DNA from: Streptomyces spinoverrucosus
GTDB taxonomy: Bacteria; Actinomycetota; Actinomycetes; Streptomycetales; Streptomycetaceae
Length of the DNA: 64,000 bases
Assembly (NCBI RefSeq): GCF_015712165.1
Contig: NZ_JADPZX010000001.1
Coordinates: forward strand, 1,674,001-1,738,000
Direction: 5' to 3'
A model generated the notes under the pieces. The model saw only the letters and a list, made by a program, of their open reading frames with translations, was not told the origin of the DNA and did not search any database. This document shows, one piece after another, positions 1-10,825 of the stretch. Position 1 is the first letter of the stretch, and the number at the start of each line of letters is the position of its first letter. The translations under genes were made by a program, and so were the position numbers.

Positions 1-118
1 CATCGAGACCAAGAGCTTCATGCCGTTCGTGCACTACCGCATCGCGCTCGGCGTGGTGATCATCGCCCTGGTGACCTTCGGAGTGATCAGCCCGCACGCG
101 GCCGAATCGGCCGGGTAA
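1..118 (+). CDS. uppP: Undecaprenyl-diphosphatase, C-terminal fragment
   Basis: Only the last 38 codons are inside the window, read in frame from base 2 to the TAA at 116-118. The peptide contains SFMPFVHYRIALG followed by a hydrophobic helix and a short polar tail. This is the usual last membrane segment of the BacA/UppP family, which dephosphorylates undecaprenyl diphosphate to recycle the lipid carrier of peptidoglycan synthesis. The family is assigned from this short tail only, so the call is reasonable but rests on little sequence. Confidence 0.7.
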   Translation, partial: IETKSFMPFVHYRIALGVVIIALVTFGVISPHAAESAG

Positions 119-189
119 CGCGTACGACCACCGAGGAACCCGGGTCGAGGGTATTCCCGTGACCCTGCGCCATGTGACATATTACTGCC

Positions 190-1341
190 GTGACCAAGCC
201 GCTGACCTGCGATGTCGTGGTAGTGGGGGCCGGCATGGTGGGCGCCGCCTGCGCCTTCCACGCGGCCCGGGCGGGCCTGGACGTCACGCTGGTCGACCGG
301 GGCCCGGTGTCCGGCGGCACCACCGGCGCCGGCGAGGGCAACGTCCTCGTCTCCGACAAGGAACCCGGCCCCGAGCTCCGACTCGCCCTGCTGTCCGCCC
401 GGTTGTGGGCGGAACTGGCGCAGGAGTTCGGCACCGCGGTCGAGTACGAGGCGAAGGGCGGCGTGGTCGTCGCCTCCTCGCCCGAGGACCTGGCCGCCCT
501 GGAGGAGTTCGCGACCGGCCAGCGGGCCGCCGGCGTCGACGCCGTACCCGTCGGCGAGCGGCAGCTCAAGGAGCTGGAGCCGCACTTGGCGCCCGGCCTC
601 CCGGGCGGAGTGCACTATCCGCAGGACGCCCAGGTCATGCCCGCCCTGGCCGCCGCGCACCTCGTACGGGCCTCCCGTGCCCGGCTCGAAACCGGCCGGA
701 CCGTGACCGGCGTCCTGCGCGGGCCGGACGGTGCCGTGCGCGGCGTGCGGACCGACCGGGGCGAGATCCACGCGCCCGCCGTCGTGAACGCCGCCGGGCC
801 CTGGGGCGGTGAGATCGCCGCACTGGCCGGGGTCCGGCTGCCCGTCCTCCCCCGCCGCGGGTTCGTCCTGGTCACCGAGCCCCTGCCGCGTCTGGTCAGG
901 CACAAGGTGTACGCCGCCGACTACGTGGCCGACGTGGCCAGCGACTCGGCCGCCCTGCAGACCTCGCCGGTCGTCGAGGGCACGGCGGCGGGCCCGGTGC
1001 TGATCGGCGCGAGCCGCGAACGCGTCGGCTTCGACCGGTCCTTCTCCCTGCCGGTGGTACGGGCGCTGGCGGCGGGCGCGGTCCGGTTGTTCCCGTTCCT
1101 CGGGCGGGTGCGGGCCATGCGGACGTACGTCGGCTTCCGGCCGTATCTCCCGGATCACCTGCCCGCCATCGGCCCCGATGCGCGCCTGCCCGGCCTGCTG
1201 CACGCCTGCGGACACGAGGGCGCGGGCATCGGGCTGGCGACCGGGACCGGACTTCTGATCGCCCAGGTGCTGACCGGACGGGCGCCGGAGCTGGACCTGG
1301 CGCCCTTCCGTCCCGACCGTTTCGCGGAGGAGGCCCCGTGA
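190..1341 (+). CDS. FAD-dependent D-hydroxyproline dehydrogenase-type subunit (DAO fold)
   Basis: 383 residues. The N-terminus has the Rossmann FAD motif VVVGAGMVGAACAFHAA (about residues 8-24) followed by an acidic strand end (LVDRG), and the C-terminus has the GHEGAGIGLATGTG FAD motif of the D-amino-acid oxidase/sarcosine oxidase fold. It is the first gene of an operon with a small 2Fe-2S protein and a second flavoprotein, the three-part layout of HcnABC-like D-hydroxyproline dehydrogenases. With the DapA-like deaminase and the epimerase downstream, the inferred role is oxidation of cis-4-hydroxy-D-proline. The start is GTG at 190. No clear Shine-Dalgarno is visible, and an AT-rich CATATT lies 6 bp upstream, so a leaderless transcript is possible. 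Confidence 0.8.
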   Translation: MTKPLTCDVVVVGAGMVGAACAFHAARAGLDVTLVDRGPVSGGTTGAGEGNVLVSDKEPGPELRLALLSARLWAELAQEFGTAVEYEAKGGVVVASSPEDLAALEEFATGQRAAGVDAVPVGERQLKELEPHLAPGLPGGVHYPQDAQVMPALAAAHLVRASRARLETGRTVTGVLRGPDGAVRGVRTDRGEIHAPAVVNAAGPWGGEIAALAGVRLPVLPRRGFVLVTEPLPRLVRHKVYAADYVADVASDSAALQTSPVVEGTAAGPVLIGASRERVGFDRSFSLPVVRALAAGAVRLFPFLGRVRAMRTYVGFRPYLPDHLPAIGPDARLPGLLHACGHEGAGIGLATGTGLLIAQVLTGRAPELDLAPFRPDRFAEEAP

Positions 1342-1378
1342 ACCCTGGCCCCGTGAACCCTTGCGTGGAGGGCGTCCG

Positions 1379-1678
1379 ATGAACCCCCTGGAGCTGACCG
1401 ACGCCCGGCCCGGTCCCGCCTTCACGGTCACCTTCGACGGCCGCGAGATCGACGCGCTGCCCGGCCAGACCGTCGCCGCCGCGCTCTGGGCGGCCGGTGT
1501 CACCTCCTGGCGCGGCACGCGCGGCGCCGGCCGGCCGCGCGGGGTGTTCTGCGGGATCGGCGTCTGCTTCGACTGCCTGGTGACCGTCAACGGCCGCCCC
1601 AACCAACGCGCCTGCCTGGTCCCGGCACGTCCCGGCGACGCGATCCGTACGCAGGACGGGACGGGGCACGATGACTGA
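1379..1678 (+). CDS. (2Fe-2S)-binding small subunit of D-hydroxyproline dehydrogenase
   Basis: 99 residues. A ferredoxin-like fold is indicated by the cluster-binding run GVFCGIGVCFDCLV, then a later Cys in NQRACLV, which matches the HcnA/sarcosine oxidase gamma type domain. It would carry electrons between the two flavoprotein subunits. ATG 1379 was chosen over the upstream TTG at 1361 because GGAGGG sits about 7 bases before it. Its stop overlaps the next ATG by 8 bases, so the two are translationally coupled. Confidence 0.82.
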   Translation: MNPLELTDARPGPAFTVTFDGREIDALPGQTVAAALWAAGVTSWRGTRGAGRPRGVFCGIGVCFDCLVTVNGRPNQRACLVPARPGDAIRTQDGTGHDD

Positions 1679-3116
1679 CCGTCCCCGCCTCGCGGTGATC
1701 GGCGCGGGCCCGGCGGGCCTCGCGGCGACACTGGCGGCCGCCGCCGAGGGCGTCCGGGTCACCCTCGTCGACTCCGCCCCTCAGGCGGGCGGCCAGTTCT
1801 ACCGGCAGCCCGCGTCCGGGCTCGGCGCCCGCCGCCCGCAGGCGCTGCATCACCAGTGGCGCACCTGGCGGCGACTGCGCGCGGGCCTCGACCGGCAGCT
1901 CACGGCGGGCCACGTCACGCACCTGACGGACCATCACGTCTGGTGCGTGGAACGGCACCCCGTCGGCATCACCGTGCACGCGCTGCGCGGTCCGCTCCAG
2001 GAGGACGGCGTGACGGTGGACGCCGACGCGGTCGTCCTCGCCACCGGCGGCTACGAGAAGGTGCTGCCGTTCCCCGGCTGGACGCTCCCGGGTGTGGTCA
2101 CGGCGGGCGGCGCCCAGGCCATGCTCAAGGGCGGGCTCGTGCTGCCCGGACGCACGGCCGTGGTCGCCGGGACCGGGCCGCTGCTGCTGCCCGTGGCGAC
2201 CGGGCTGGCCGCGGCGGGCACGCGGGTCGCGGCACTGGTCGAGTCCGCCGACCCGAAGGCCCTCGTACGCCACTCCCGCGCCCTGGCCGCGTTGCCGGTC
2301 AAGCTCGCCGAAGGTGCCGGATACGCGGCCCGGCTGCTGCTGCGCCACCGAGTCCCCCTGCTGGCCCGCCACACGGTGGTGGAGGCACACGGCGACGACC
2401 GGCTGGACGCCGTGACGGTCGCCGCCCTCGACGCCGGGGGCCGGGTCCGTCCGGGCACCCGGCGCCGTATCGCCTGCGACACGCTCGCCGTCGGCCACGG
2501 CATGCTGCCGCACACCGACCTCGCCGCCACCCTGGGCTGCCGCCTCGACGGGGTCGCCGTGGAAGTGGACGACGAACAGCGCACCGACGTGCCCGGCGTG
2601 TGGGCGGCGGGCGAAGCCACCGGCATCGGCGGCGCCGACCTCGCGCTCGCCGAGGGACACATCGCGGGCCGCTCCGCCGCCGCACGGCTGACCGGCCGGC
2701 GGCCCGACGCGCGGACGTGGACCGGGGCGGCGCGGAGCCGGGCGGCACTGCGCGGGTTCTTCGCCGCGCTGGACTCGGTGTACGCGCCGCCCGCGCACTG
2801 GACCGAGCAGGTCACCGACGACACGCTGGTCTGCCGCTGCGAGGAGGTGCCGGCGTGCGCCGTCCGGGCGGCCGTGCGCGAGCTCGGCGCCGGTGACGTA
2901 CGGACCGTGAAGCTGCTCACCCGCGCCGGGATGGGCTGGTGCCAGGGCCGGATGTGCGGGCCCGCCGTCGCCGCCCTCACCGGCTGCCCCCCGACCCCGG
3001 CCCGCACACCGTTCGCCAGGCCGGTGCCGCTCGGCGTGCTGGCCGGGCAGGGCCGCGACACCCAGACCGGACCACCCGACAACCCGCCGGACGGGAAGGA
3101 CCCCCATGACGACTGA
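1671..3116 (+). CDS. NAD(P)/FAD-binding oxidoreductase with BFD-like 2Fe-2S domain (HcnB-like)
   Basis: 481 residues. The N-terminal motif VIGAGPAGLAATLAAA is a dinucleotide-binding fold. A second GTGPLLLPVA loop lies near residue 165, and an ATGGYE motif is typical of two-dinucleotide-fold flavoproteins. Near residues 390-440 four cysteines occur as CRCEEV and WCQGRMC, the pattern of a bacterioferritin-associated-ferredoxin-like 2Fe-2S domain. This is the large alpha subunit of HcnABC-like D-hydroxyproline dehydrogenases. It overlaps both neighbours, so stoichiometric expression is expected. The exact substrate is inferred from the operon. Confidence 0.8.
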   Translation: MTDRPRLAVIGAGPAGLAATLAAAAEGVRVTLVDSAPQAGGQFYRQPASGLGARRPQALHHQWRTWRRLRAGLDRQLTAGHVTHLTDHHVWCVERHPVGITVHALRGPLQEDGVTVDADAVVLATGGYEKVLPFPGWTLPGVVTAGGAQAMLKGGLVLPGRTAVVAGTGPLLLPVATGLAAAGTRVAALVESADPKALVRHSRALAALPVKLAEGAGYAARLLLRHRVPLLARHTVVEAHGDDRLDAVTVAALDAGGRVRPGTRRRIACDTLAVGHGMLPHTDLAATLGCRLDGVAVEVDDEQRTDVPGVWAAGEATGIGGADLALAEGHIAGRSAAARLTGRRPDARTWTGAARSRAALRGFFAALDSVYAPPAHWTEQVTDDTLVCRCEEVPACAVRAAVRELGAGDVRTVKLLTRAGMGWCQGRMCGPAVAALTGCPPTPARTPFARPVPLGVLAGQGRDTQTGPPDNPPDGKDPHDD

Positions 3117-4002
3117 CCAGCACCGCCCCTGGCGCGGCGTCCTCGTCGCCACCGCGCTCCCGCTCACCGCCGACCTGTCCGTGGACTACGAGGCGTTCGC
3201 CGAGCACTGCGCCTGGCTCGTGGCGAACGGCTGTGACGGTGTCGTACCGAACGGCTCGCTCGGCGAGTACCAGGTCCTCACCCCCGAGGAGCGCGCCAGG
3301 GTCGTCGAGACCGCCGTCGCCGCGGTCGGCGGCGAGCGCGTGATGCCCGGGGTCGCCGCCTACGGTGCGGCCGAGGCCCGACGGTGGGCCGAACAGGCGC
3401 GCGACGCGGGCTGCGGCGCGGTGATGCTGCTGCCGCCCAACGCCTACCGTGCCGACGAGCGGTCCGTCCTCGCGCACTACGCGGAGGTCGCCCGGGCCGG
3501 CCTGCCCGTCGTGGCCTACAACAACCCGATCGACACCAAGGTCGACCTCGTACCGGAGCTGCTCGCGAGGCTGCACGGCGAGGGGCTGATCCGGGGCGTC
3601 AAGGAGTTCTCCGGCGACGTCCGGCGGGCGTACCGCATCGCCGAACTCGCCCCGGAACTGGACCTGTTGATCGGCGCCGACGACGTCGCGCTGGAGCTGG
3701 CGATCGCGGGCGCCAAGGGCTGGGTGGCCGGGTATCCGAACGCGCTGCCGAAGGCCTCGGTCCAGTTGTACCGGGCCGCGGTGGCCGGCGACCTGGGCAC
3801 CGCGCTGCCCCTGTACCGGCAGCTGCACCCGCTGCTGCGCTGGGACTCGCGCGTGGAGTTCGTGCAGGCCATCAAGGTGTCGATGGACATCGTCGGACGG
3901 TACGGCGGCCCGTGCCGGCCCCCGCGGGCGCCGCTGGCGCCGGAGCAGGAGGCGGCGGTGCGGGCGGCGACGGAGAAGGCCGTCGCGGCGGGACTGGCGT
4001 AA
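3106..4002 (+). CDS. DapA-family lyase, probable 1-pyrroline-4-hydroxy-2-carboxylate deaminase
   Basis: 298 residues, the normal length for the DHDPS/N-acetylneuraminate lyase family. Visible landmarks are NGSLGEYQ near residue 46, YNNP near residue 138 (catalytic Tyr region) and GVKEFSGD near residue 165, whose Lys forms the Schiff base. In hydroxyproline catabolism such enzymes deaminate the dehydrogenase product to 2-oxoglutarate semialdehyde. It starts inside the end of the preceding flavoprotein and is followed directly by the epimerase. A 2-oxoglutarate semialdehyde dehydrogenase is not present here and would have to be encoded elsewhere. Confidence 0.82.
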   Translation: MTTDQHRPWRGVLVATALPLTADLSVDYEAFAEHCAWLVANGCDGVVPNGSLGEYQVLTPEERARVVETAVAAVGGERVMPGVAAYGAAEARRWAEQARDAGCGAVMLLPPNAYRADERSVLAHYAEVARAGLPVVAYNNPIDTKVDLVPELLARLHGEGLIRGVKEFSGDVRRAYRIAELAPELDLLIGADDVALELAIAGAKGWVAGYPNALPKASVQLYRAAVAGDLGTALPLYRQLHPLLRWDSRVEFVQAIKVSMDIVGRYGGPCRPPRAPLAPEQEAAVRAATEKAVAAGLA

Positions 4003-4014
4003 AGGAGGTTGGTC

Positions 4015-5016
4015 GTGCGCAGCACTCTCGTCCTGCACGCCGTCGACTCGCACACCGAGGGCATGCCCACCCGCGTGATCACCGGCGGGATCGGCACCAT
4101 CCCCGGCGCGACCATGAACGAGCGGCGGCTGTACTTCCGGGAACACCGCGACGACATCAAGCGGTTGCTGATGAACGAGCCGCGCGGTCACGCGGCGATG
4201 AGCGGCGCAATCCTCCAGCCGCCCACCCGGCCCGACTGCGACTGGGGTGTCGTCTTCATCGAGGTCTCCGGCTATCTGCCGATGTGCGGGCACGGCACGA
4301 TCGGCGTGGCGACCGTGCTGGTGGAGACCGGCATGGTCGAGGTCACCGAACCGGTCACCACCGTCCGCCTCGACACCCCGGCCGGGCTCGTGGTCGCCGA
4401 GGTCGCGGTCGAGGGCGGCGCGGCCCGCAACGTCACCCTGCGCAACGTGCCGTCCTTCTCGGTCGGCCTCGGCCGCAAGGCCACGCTCGCCGACGGGCGC
4501 ACGGTGACGTACGACCTCGCGTACGGCGGCAACTTCTACGCCATCCTGCCGCTGGCGGAGTTCGGCCTGCCGTTCGACCGCGCTCGCAAGGACGACATCC
4601 TGAAGGCGGGCCTGGCGCTGATGGAGGCCGTCAACGCCGAGGAGGAGCCGGCCCATCCCGAGGACCCGTCGATCCACGGCCTGCACCATGTCCATCTGCT
4701 CGCCCCGGACGCCACCGCCCGCCACTCGCGCCACGCGATGGCGATCCACCCCGGCTGGTTCGACCGCTCCCCCTGCGGTACGGGCACCAGCGCCCGCATG
4801 GCGCAACTGCACGCCCGGGGTGAACTGCCGTTGCACACCGACTTCGTGAACGAGTCCTTCATCGGCACCCACTTCACCGGCCGTCTGCTCGGCACGACCG
4901 AGGTGGCCGGGATCCCGGCGGTGCTGCCCAGCTTCACGGGGCGGGCGTGGATCACGGGCACGGCCCAGTACCTGCTCGACCCCGACGACCCCTTCCCCGC
5001 CGGGTTCGTCCTGTGA
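4015..5016 (+). CDS. 4-hydroxyproline 2-epimerase / proline racemase family
   Basis: 333 residues from GTG 4015, chosen because AAAGGAGG ends about 6 bases before it. Both catalytic cysteines are visible: MCGHGTIG near residue 90 and SPCGTGTSA near residue 252. Family members with two Cys are epimerases or racemases, while trans-3-hydroxyproline dehydratases carry Thr at the second position, so this should interconvert trans-4-hydroxy-L-proline and cis-4-hydroxy-D-proline. It feeds the dehydrogenase encoded upstream in the same operon. Confidence 0.85.
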   Translation: MRSTLVLHAVDSHTEGMPTRVITGGIGTIPGATMNERRLYFREHRDDIKRLLMNEPRGHAAMSGAILQPPTRPDCDWGVVFIEVSGYLPMCGHGTIGVATVLVETGMVEVTEPVTTVRLDTPAGLVVAEVAVEGGAARNVTLRNVPSFSVGLGRKATLADGRTVTYDLAYGGNFYAILPLAEFGLPFDRARKDDILKAGLALMEAVNAEEEPAHPEDPSIHGLHHVHLLAPDATARHSRHAMAIHPGWFDRSPCGTGTSARMAQLHARGELPLHTDFVNESFIGTHFTGRLLGTTEVAGIPAVLPSFTGRAWITGTAQYLLDPDDPFPAGFVL

Positions 5017-5029
5017 GGAAGGAACGGCG

Positions 5030-5734
5030 ATGACGCACCCCACGACCACCCCCGGCCTGCCCACGCTCGGCGGCAGGCGGAGCAGTTACCGCGAGCGCGT
5101 CGCCGACGCCCTGCGTGCCGCCCTGATCGCCGGTGAGCTGCGCACCGGCGAGGTCTACTCGGCGCCCGCGCTCGCCGCCCGCTTCGGGGTCTCCGCGACG
5201 CCGGTGCGCGAGGCGCTGCTGGACCTGGCCAAGGAGGGCCTGGTCGACGCGGTGCCCAACAAGGGCTTCCGGGTCACGGCCGTCTCCGAGAGACAGCTCG
5301 ACGAGTACACCCACATCCGTGCGCTGATCGAGATCCCGACCACGGTCCAACTGGCCCGCACAGCCGACCCGGTGGCGCTCGCCGGGCTGCGTCCGGTCGC
5401 CGAGGAGATCGTCACCGCGGCCGTGGCCGGCGACCTGATCGCCTATGTCGAGGCCGATCTGCGGTTCCACCTCGGCCTGCTGGCCCTCGCGGGCAACGAG
5501 CACCTCGTCGAGGTGGTCCGCGACCTGCGCCGCCGCGCCCGCCTGTACGGCCTGACCGCACTCGTGGAGCAGGGCCGGCTCCAGGCGTCGGCCGAGGAGC
5601 ACCTGGAACTCCTCGACGCCCTGCTCGCCCGCGACGAGCGGGCCGTGCACGCCGTCATGACCCGCCATCTGGGCCATGTCCGCGGCCTGTGGGCCGCACC
5701 GCAACCCGAGCAGCGGCCGGCGCCGCACGCGTGA
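5030..5734 (+). CDS. GntR-family (FadR/FCD subfamily) transcriptional regulator
   Basis: 234 residues. The N-terminus (about 15-80) is a winged helix-turn-helix with the GntR signature (SAPALAARFGVSATPVREAL). The C-terminus is an all-helical FCD domain with FHLGLLALAGNEHL and the metal-binding His pattern ending in VMTRHLGHVRGLW. It is the last gene of the hydroxyproline operon, 13 bases after the epimerase, with AAGGAA before the ATG. The likely role is a substrate-responsive repressor of this operon. Confidence 0.85.
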   Translation: MTHPTTTPGLPTLGGRRSSYRERVADALRAALIAGELRTGEVYSAPALAARFGVSATPVREALLDLAKEGLVDAVPNKGFRVTAVSERQLDEYTHIRALIEIPTTVQLARTADPVALAGLRPVAEEIVTAAVAGDLIAYVEADLRFHLGLLALAGNEHLVEVVRDLRRRARLYGLTALVEQGRLQASAEEHLELLDALLARDERAVHAVMTRHLGHVRGLWAAPQPEQRPAPHA

Positions 5735-5853
5735 GAGCGGTCACACCCCGGCGTAGTACGGAATCCGCCGCCCCTTCAAGGCCCACCCGGAGAGGGCAAG
5801 GTCACAGCCGTGCCCTCTGCTGCTCCTTTGTCCACCTGGCCTAGCATCCGAGC
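5735..5853 (+). promoter_or_regulatory. mutA upstream region with start-proximal -10 (possible leaderless start)
   Basis: This 119-bp gap separates the GntR gene from mutA. TAGCAT at 5842-5847 resembles an actinobacterial -10 and ends only 6 bases before the mutA ATG at 5854, with no GGAG-like ribosome site between. That geometry predicts transcription starting at or next to the A of ATG. No convincing -35 is seen, so the promoter call is tentative. Confidence 0.4.
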
Positions 5854-7655
5854 ATGACGGTCCTGCCCGACGACGGGCTTACTCTGGCCGCCGAGTTCTC
5901 CGACGCGACCCGTGAGCAGTGGCAGCGCCTTGTGGCGGGCGTACTGCGCAAGTCGGGCAAGGACGTCGAGGGCACGGCCGCCGAGGACGCCCTGGCCACC
6001 ACGCTGGAGGACGGACTCCGCGTCCGCCCCCTGTACACCGCCCACGATGCCGCGCCCGAGCCCGGCCTCCCCGGTTTCGCACCCTTTGTACGGGGCGCCC
6101 GGGCCGAGGGGAACACCCTCGGCGGCTGGGACGTACGGCAGCGGCACGCGACCGTCGACGGCGGCGCGGTCCTCGCCGACCTGGAGAACGGCGTCACCTC
6201 GCTCTGGCTGGTCGTCGGCGAGAGCGGCCTGCCGGTGTCGTCGCTCGGCCGGGTCCTCGACGGCGTCTATCTCGACCTGGCACCCGTGGTCCTCGACGCC
6301 GGACGCGAGGTCGAGGACGCGGCGCGGGAGTTGCTGCGACTGTACGAGGAGCGGGGCGTCGCCGGTGAGGCGGCGCGCGGCAACCTGGGCGCCGACCCGC
6401 TGGGGTTCGAGGCCCGCACGGGGCAGTCGTACGACTTCTCGGTCGTGGCCGGGCTCGCGCGCCGGTGCGCCGACGAGTTCCCGGGGCTGCGGGCGCTGAC
6501 CGTGGACGCGCTGCCGTACCACGAGGCCGGTGGCTCGGCGGCGCAGGAACTGGGGTGCTCGCTGGCGACCGGAGTCGCGTATCTGCGGGCGCTGACCGAA
6601 GCGGGCCTGAGCGTCGAACAGGCCTGCGGGCAGCTGGAGTTCCGGTACGCGGCCACCGCCGACCAGTTCCTGACGATCGCCAAGCTGCGGGCGGCCCGCA
6701 GGCTGTGGGCGCGGGTCGCCGAGGTGTGCGGCGGGCCCGGGGCGCAGGTGCAGCACGTCGTGACCTCGCCGGTGATGATGACGCGCCGCGACCCGTGGGT
6801 GAACATGCTGCGCACCACCGTGGCGACGCTGGCCGCCGGTGTCGGCGGCGCCGACGCCGTGACCGTACTGCCGTTCGACCACGCGCTGGGCCTGCCGGAC
6901 GCCTTCGCACGCCGGATCGCCCGCAACACCTCCACGATCCTCATCGAGGAGTCGCACCTGTCCCGGGTGATCGACCCGGCGGGCGGCTCCTGGTACGTGG
7001 AGCGGCTCACCGACGAACTCGCCCACGCGGGCTGGGAGTTCTTCCGCACGATCGAGCGCGCGGGCGGTCAGGAAGCCGCCCTGCGCTCGGGGATGGTCCG
7101 CGAGCGGCTCGCCGAGACCTGGGCCGCGCGCGGCGCGAAGCTCGCCAAGCGCCGCGAACCCGTCACCGGCGTCAGCGAGTTCCCGCACCTGGCCGAGAAG
7201 CCCGTCGTCCGCGAGCCCGCCCCCGAGCCGCCCACCGGCGGCCTGCCCCGGGTCCGCCGCGACGACGCCTACGAGGCGCTGCGCGCCCGCTCCGACGCCC
7301 ACCTCGCCGCGACCGGCTCCCGCCCCCGGATCTTCCTGGCCACCCTCGGCCCGGCCGCCGCCCACACCGCGCGCGCCACCTTCGCCGCGAACCTCTTCCA
7401 GGCGGGCGGCATCGAGCCCGTCACGGAGGGCACCTTCGAGCAGAGCGGGGCGAGCGAGGCCTGCCTGTGCTCCAGCGACGAGCTGTACGCGGAGCAGGCC
7501 GAGGACCACGCCCGCGAGCTGACGGCGGCGGGCGCCACGCACGTGTTCCTCGCGGGGAAGCCGGGGCAGTACACGGGTGTCGACAGTTACGTCTTCGCGG
7601 GCTGTGACGCGGTCGCCGTGCTCTCCGCGACCCTCGACCGGATGGGAGTGTCCTG

Positions 7656-7656
<1 letters not shown>
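5854..7656 (+). CDS. mutA: Methylmalonyl-CoA mutase small subunit
   Basis: 600 residues. The N-terminal two thirds are a mutase barrel. Sequences such as [30 protein letters not shown] are shared with the next gene product. The C-terminal cobalamin-type domain starts near residue 490 ([20 protein letters not shown]) but lacks the DxHxxG cobalt-ligand motif, as expected for the non-catalytic alpha subunit of the heterodimer. Its TGA overlaps the mutB ATG as TGATG. It acts with mutB and meaB in converting methylmalonyl-CoA and succinyl-CoA, which in Streptomyces also supplies polyketide precursors. Confidence 0.95.
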
Positions 7657-9826
<2,170 letters not shown>

Positions 9827-9830
<4 letters not shown>

Positions 9831-10819
9831 TCGATCTCGACGCGTATGTGAAGGGCGTGCTCGACGGGAAGCGGGCGATCGTGGCGCGCGCGATCACGCT
9901 CGTCGAGTCCACCCGGCCGCAACACCGGGTGCTGGCCCAGCAGTTGCTGACCGAACTGCTGCCGTACAGCGGCAAGGCGCGGCGGATCGGCGTCAGCGGG
10001 GTGCCGGGGGTCGGGAAGTCGACGTTCATCGACGCGTTCGGCACCCTGCTGACCGGGCTCGGCCACCGGGTCGCCGTGCTCGCCGTCGACCCGTCGTCGA
10101 GCCGGACCGGAGGCTCGATCCTGGGCGACAAGACGCGCATGGAGCGGCTGGCCGTGGACCCGGCGGCCTTCGTGCGCCCCTCCCCCACGGCCGGCACGCT
10201 CGGCGGCGTCGCCAAGGCCACCCGTGAGTCGATCGTGGTGATGGAGGCGGCGGGCTACGACGTGGTCCTCGTCGAGACGGTCGGCGTGGGCCAGTCGGAG
10301 ACCGCCGTCGCCAACATGGTCGACTCGTTCCTGCTGCTCACCCTCGCCCGCACCGGCGACCAGCTGCAGGGCATCAAGAAGGGCGTCCTGGAACTGGCTG
10401 ACGTGATCGCCGTCAACAAGGCGGACGGCCCGCACGAGCGCGACGCGCGGGCGGCGGCACGCGAGCTGTCGGGCGCACTGCGGCTGATGCACGGCAGGGA
10501 CGCCGCCTGGACCCCGCCCGTGCTGCACTGCAGCGCCCGCGAGTCGACCGGCCTGGACACCGTCTGGGAGCGCCTCGAACAGCACCGCACGCTGCTCGAC
10601 TCCACCGGCCGCCTCGCCGCCAAGCGCCGCGACCAGCAGGTCGACTGGACCTGGACCATGGTCCGCGACGACCTGCTGGGCCGCCTGCATGCCCACCCGG
10701 CGGTACGCGCCCTCGCGCCCGCCCTCGAACAGCAGGTGAGGGACGGTGAGTTGACGGCGACGCTGGCGGCGGAGCGGATCCTGGGGGCGTTCGAGGGCAA
10801 GGACGACCCGACGGAATGA
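9827..10819 (+). CDS. meaB: Methylmalonyl-CoA mutase-associated GTPase/chaperone
   Basis: 330 residues. The G domain has a Walker A loop GVPGVGKST near residue 60, [18 protein letters not shown] (switch region and the SxxTGGxxLGD signature of the ArgK/MeaB family), ETVGVGQSE and NKADG for guanine recognition. MeaB guards adenosylcobalamin loading and protects the mutase from inactivation. The GTG start overlaps the mutB stop, so the three genes form one coupled operon. Confidence 0.95.
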
Positions 10820-10825
10820 CCTCGC

